DNA of 23,650 nt, from NCBI GenBank assembly GCA_910580005.1, contig CAJTXH010000033.1, positions 1 to 23,650 of the forward strand, in the 5' to 3' direction. Shown here one piece after another: positions 22,284-23,650 of the stretch. The position numbers were made by a program, and so were the translations under genes. The DNA is from an uncultured Lachnospiraceae bacterium. Lineage in GTDB: Bacteria; Bacillota; Clostridia; Lachnospirales; Lachnospiraceae. Within the stretch, counting starts at the first letter, position 1; each line of letters starts with the position of its first letter. The notes under the pieces were generated by a model that was given only the letters and a program-made list of their open reading frames with translations, was not told the origin of the DNA and did no database searches.

Positions 22284-22313
22284 TTTAACGGGTGCAATAT
22301 TGCTCCCGTTAAA
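22284..22313. repeat. 30-bp near-perfect palindrome
   Basis: TTTAACGGG (22284-22292) and CCCGTTAAA (22305-22313) are perfect complements. They enclose the perfect palindrome GCAATATTGC (22294-22303), with a single T-T mismatch pair flanking it. It lies 78 bases downstream of the regulator gene stop. On the minus strand CTGTTTTC follows, a poor U tract, so it could be a weak terminator for the regulator operon or an operator. Confidence 0.65.
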
Positions 22314-22391
22314 TTTAGATAGATAAAAAATTATATACATAAAAAAGTTCTTGACTTTTGGAAGACATACAGGAAACAGAAATGCCAGGGA

Positions 22392-22892
22392 TTATATCCT
22401 GCCCTCAAAATCTTTCAAAATCTGGCATACTTTTTTAAACCCCAGCAGTTTTTCAAGACCTTTATTCCTATAATTAAAAAGGGAACTCCTGCTTAAATGC
22501 ATTTCTTTTTCAATATTTGTCCAATCCTTGCAGTCAATGAAACGCAGTTCCAGTACCATCCTCTCTGTGCTGTTTTCTTCTAAAAAGTCCATAATATCCA
22601 TTACTTTTAAAAGAGCCTTCTCTGTATTGCTTTTTTGGTTTTCTATTTTGGTTTCAATCTCACTCATTCGGTAAACAAAAGAAGCAGCACCAGCCCCCAT
22701 ATTATTTGTGCTTCCATAATTAATTGGTGAATATCCATGACCGCCTATTGGTGCATCCATTTCTTTCTTAATATTTTTAAGCCGCCTTTCAAGCTGTATC
22801 CTTTTCATCCTGCCAGCATGATATTGCCCCAGATACCTCTTTAACAACTCTTTTTTTTCGTTCTTTTTGTTTTCCAATTCATAATCCACCAT
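22392..22892 (-). CDS. ArpU/DUF1492-like late transcription regulator (sigma-70 region 4 type HTH)
   Basis: I use the ATG at 22892 (MVDYELENKKNEKKELLKRY) with AAGGTG upstream; the frame is open to 22931. The 166-residue product starts with a long coiled coil (about 5-48) and then has a Gly/Asn-rich turn (GGHGYSPINYGSTNNMGAGA). A second helix spans 73-107. Last comes an HTH at about 108-150 (ERMVLELRFIDCKDWTNIEK, then EMHLSRSSLFNYRNKGLEKL), as in sigma-70 region 4 and the ArpU family. Such proteins close the early region of Gram-positive phages and activate late genes. It overlaps the upstream gene by 14 bases. It would be expected to switch on the terminase-tail operon. Confidence 0.8.
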   Translation of the reverse strand: MVDYELENKKNEKKELLKRYLGQYHAGRMKRIQLERRLKNIKKEMDAPIGGHGYSPINYGSTNNMGAGAASFVYRMSEIETKIENQKSNTEKALLKVMDIMDFLEENSTERMVLELRFIDCKDWTNIEKEMHLSRSSLFNYRNKGLEKLLGFKKVCQILKDFEGRI

Positions 22893-23175
22893 CTTCACCT
22901 TCTTTACTATCTGATTGCATATTCCTATCAATAACAGCCGCTAAAAAATAAACTTTTTTACCAAAAACTTTCAGCCTGTAAAGTTCCCTTTCCCTGGCAT
23001 CCCAGTCTGAAATAATTACACCTCTTTTCTGTAATATATCAAGACTGTTGTTAATCCCTGCCACAAGAGTGGCAGCAGGCAGATTTTCAAGCATCTCCTG
23101 CGCCTGTTCTGGGTCATTTAAATTTGTTCCCTTGTTTCTTTTATACTTTAAATCCCTTCTTTGTTTCCTGTTCAT
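22879..23175 (-). CDS. small phage protein of unknown function
   Basis: 98 residues from the ATG at 23175 (MNRKQRRDLKYKRNKGTNLN), chosen because GGGAG lies five bases upstream. An ATG at 23187 sharing a base with the previous stop (TAATG) is the alternative. The N terminus is strongly basic. A helical middle (DPEQAQEMLENLPAATLVAG) and RGVIISDWDARERELYRLKV follow, then an acidic C terminus. I do not recognise a family. The place, just before the late regulator in the same operon, is usual for small early/middle phage genes. Confidence 0.65.
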   Translation of the reverse strand: MNRKQRRDLKYKRNKGTNLNDPEQAQEMLENLPAATLVAGINNSLDILQKRGVIISDWDARERELYRLKVFGKKVYFLAAVIDRNMQSDSKEGEDGGL

Positions 23176-23186
23176 AATATCTCCCA

Positions 23187-23375
23187 TTATTTAAAAAGCT
23201 CTTTTGGCGCACTGCTGCCATTGTATTTGTCATAAACAACTTCTAACTTCTCTAGCATTTCCATTGTTGCACTTGCTATAACCATCTTATCCTGCATTTC
23301 CAGTTTATTTTTATCTACTTTTGAAAGCCAGTTATTAATCTGTTTCATCTTCTTCTCTGTCATATATTTCTTCAC
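23187..23375 (-). CDS. small phage protein of unknown function
   Basis: 62 residues if translated from the GTG at 23375, which has AGGA about seven bases upstream; the ATG at 23363 (MTEKKMKQINNWLSKVDKNK) is the alternative. It is a Lys/Met-rich, helical protein without Cys, a signal peptide or membrane segments. It overlaps the upstream gene by up to 41 bases and its stop overlaps the next start (TAATG), so the four genes form one translationally coupled unit. No family recognised. Confidence 0.55.
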   Translation of the reverse strand: MKKYMTEKKMKQINNWLSKVDKNKLEMQDKMVIASATMEMLEKLEVVYDKYNGSSAPKELFK

Positions 23376-23589
23376 TTCCTTTCCTTTGCATTTGCGTTGC
23401 TATATGTGCAAACAACGTTTCAAATGGATTTGTTTCCTGCCGTTTTTGCTGTTCTGTTGCATGTATTGCCAGGATAACACTCGTTGCAATCTGTGTTGCA
23501 AATTCAGGGTTTTTAACTTCATGCATTGCCACATTGTACGAATGGATATATGCCATAGTCATATCCTCAACACAGTTCTTATTCAGCAT
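23335..23589 (-). CDS. small phage protein of unknown function
   Basis: 84 residues from an ATG at 23589 with AAGGAG seven bases upstream. The sequence (MLNKNCVEDMTMAYIHSYNV, then HEVKNPEFATQIATSVILAI) is helical and ends in an acidic tail (EEIYDREEDETD). No family recognised. The 60 bases between this start and the window edge contain the ribosome binding site. They may also hold the last codons of a further upstream gene, which cannot be decided from what is visible. Confidence 0.6.
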   Translation of the reverse strand: MLNKNCVEDMTMAYIHSYNVAMHEVKNPEFATQIATSVILAIHATEQQKRQETNPFETLFAHIATQMQRKGSEEIYDREEDETD

Positions 23590-23650
23590 TTTTCTTCTCC
23601 TTGTATAATGTATTTAGGTTATTCAAAGGGAACTCCTATAAACCCTTAAG

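Larger units (their letters stand above)
21770..22391. other. non-coding control region between the moron and the late regulator gene
   Basis: About 620 bases without a convincing gene. It contains a plus-strand terminator, a minus-strand TATAAT box, two related dyads, a GTTAC direct repeat (22147-22151 and 22158-22162) and a 30-bp palindrome next to the regulator gene stop. AT-rich overall. An open frame at 21871-22116 on the plus strand starts at TTG without a ribosome binding site, crosses the terminator, and is not considered real. Confidence 0.5.

Noticed and set aside
22478..23637. AAAGGGAACTCCT present at 22478-22490 and 23625-23637
   Set aside because: A few 13-base repeats are expected by chance in a window of this size, and one copy is inside the coding sequence of the regulator's HTH.
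1..23650. CRISPR array, tRNA genes, insertion sequences, integrase or attachment site
   Set aside because: No regularly spaced direct repeats with spacers, no tRNA cloverleaf, no transposase or recombinase reading frame could be found on either strand.

Overview
The window is most of the late (structural) region of a contractile-tailed prophage or temperate phage from a low-to-medium GC Firmicute. The gene style suggests a gut Clostridia/Lachnospiraceae host: strong AGGAGG ribosome binding sites, Firmicute-type TP901 tape measure, DUF2190 capsid protein, and an ArpU/DUF1492-like late regulator. The host assignment is inference from gene content, not from a marker gene. No integrase, att site, lysis gene, tail fibre or host gene is visible, so the window lies inside the phage genome.

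From 20,009 down to 1, every gene is on the minus strand in one tightly packed late operon. In transcription order it holds packaging genes (terS, terL), a small head-tail joining protein, portal, prohead protease, major capsid, a DUF2190 capsid protein, small head-tail connector and completion genes, a Minor_tail_Z-type protein, contractile sheath, tail tube, tail assembly chaperone, a 1268-residue tape measure, and P2-type tail and baseplate genes (X, D, V, U, W, J, and I, which is cut by the left edge). The head is lambda/GpA-like and the tail is P2-like. The tail chaperone gene carries a TTTTTTA slippery site with an open -1 frame running exactly into the tape measure start. This is the classic programmed frameshift arrangement.

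The right end (22,392-23,589) carries four small minus-strand genes ending in a coiled-coil plus helix-turn-helix protein of the ArpU/sigma-70 region 4 type, the likely late-gene activator.

Between this regulator and terS is a roughly 2.4 kb zone unlike the rest. It has a GC-richer non-coding segment next to terS with three consecutive hairpins and iterated CTGCCTGT motifs (packaging site or leader candidate). It also has a very AT-rich plus-strand cassette that looks like a moron: a two-helix membrane protein gene with its own promoter. This is followed 2 bp after its stop by a textbook TTGACA-N17-TATAAT promoter, a perfect ribosome binding site, a 10-codon ORF (MSTGGTTIFG) and a strong intrinsic terminator. 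Beyond it lie a second terminator, two similar dyad sites 72 bp apart and a 30-bp palindrome, which are candidate control sites for late transcription. By eye I found only one GATC in the whole window, a strong depletion that crosses all these modules.
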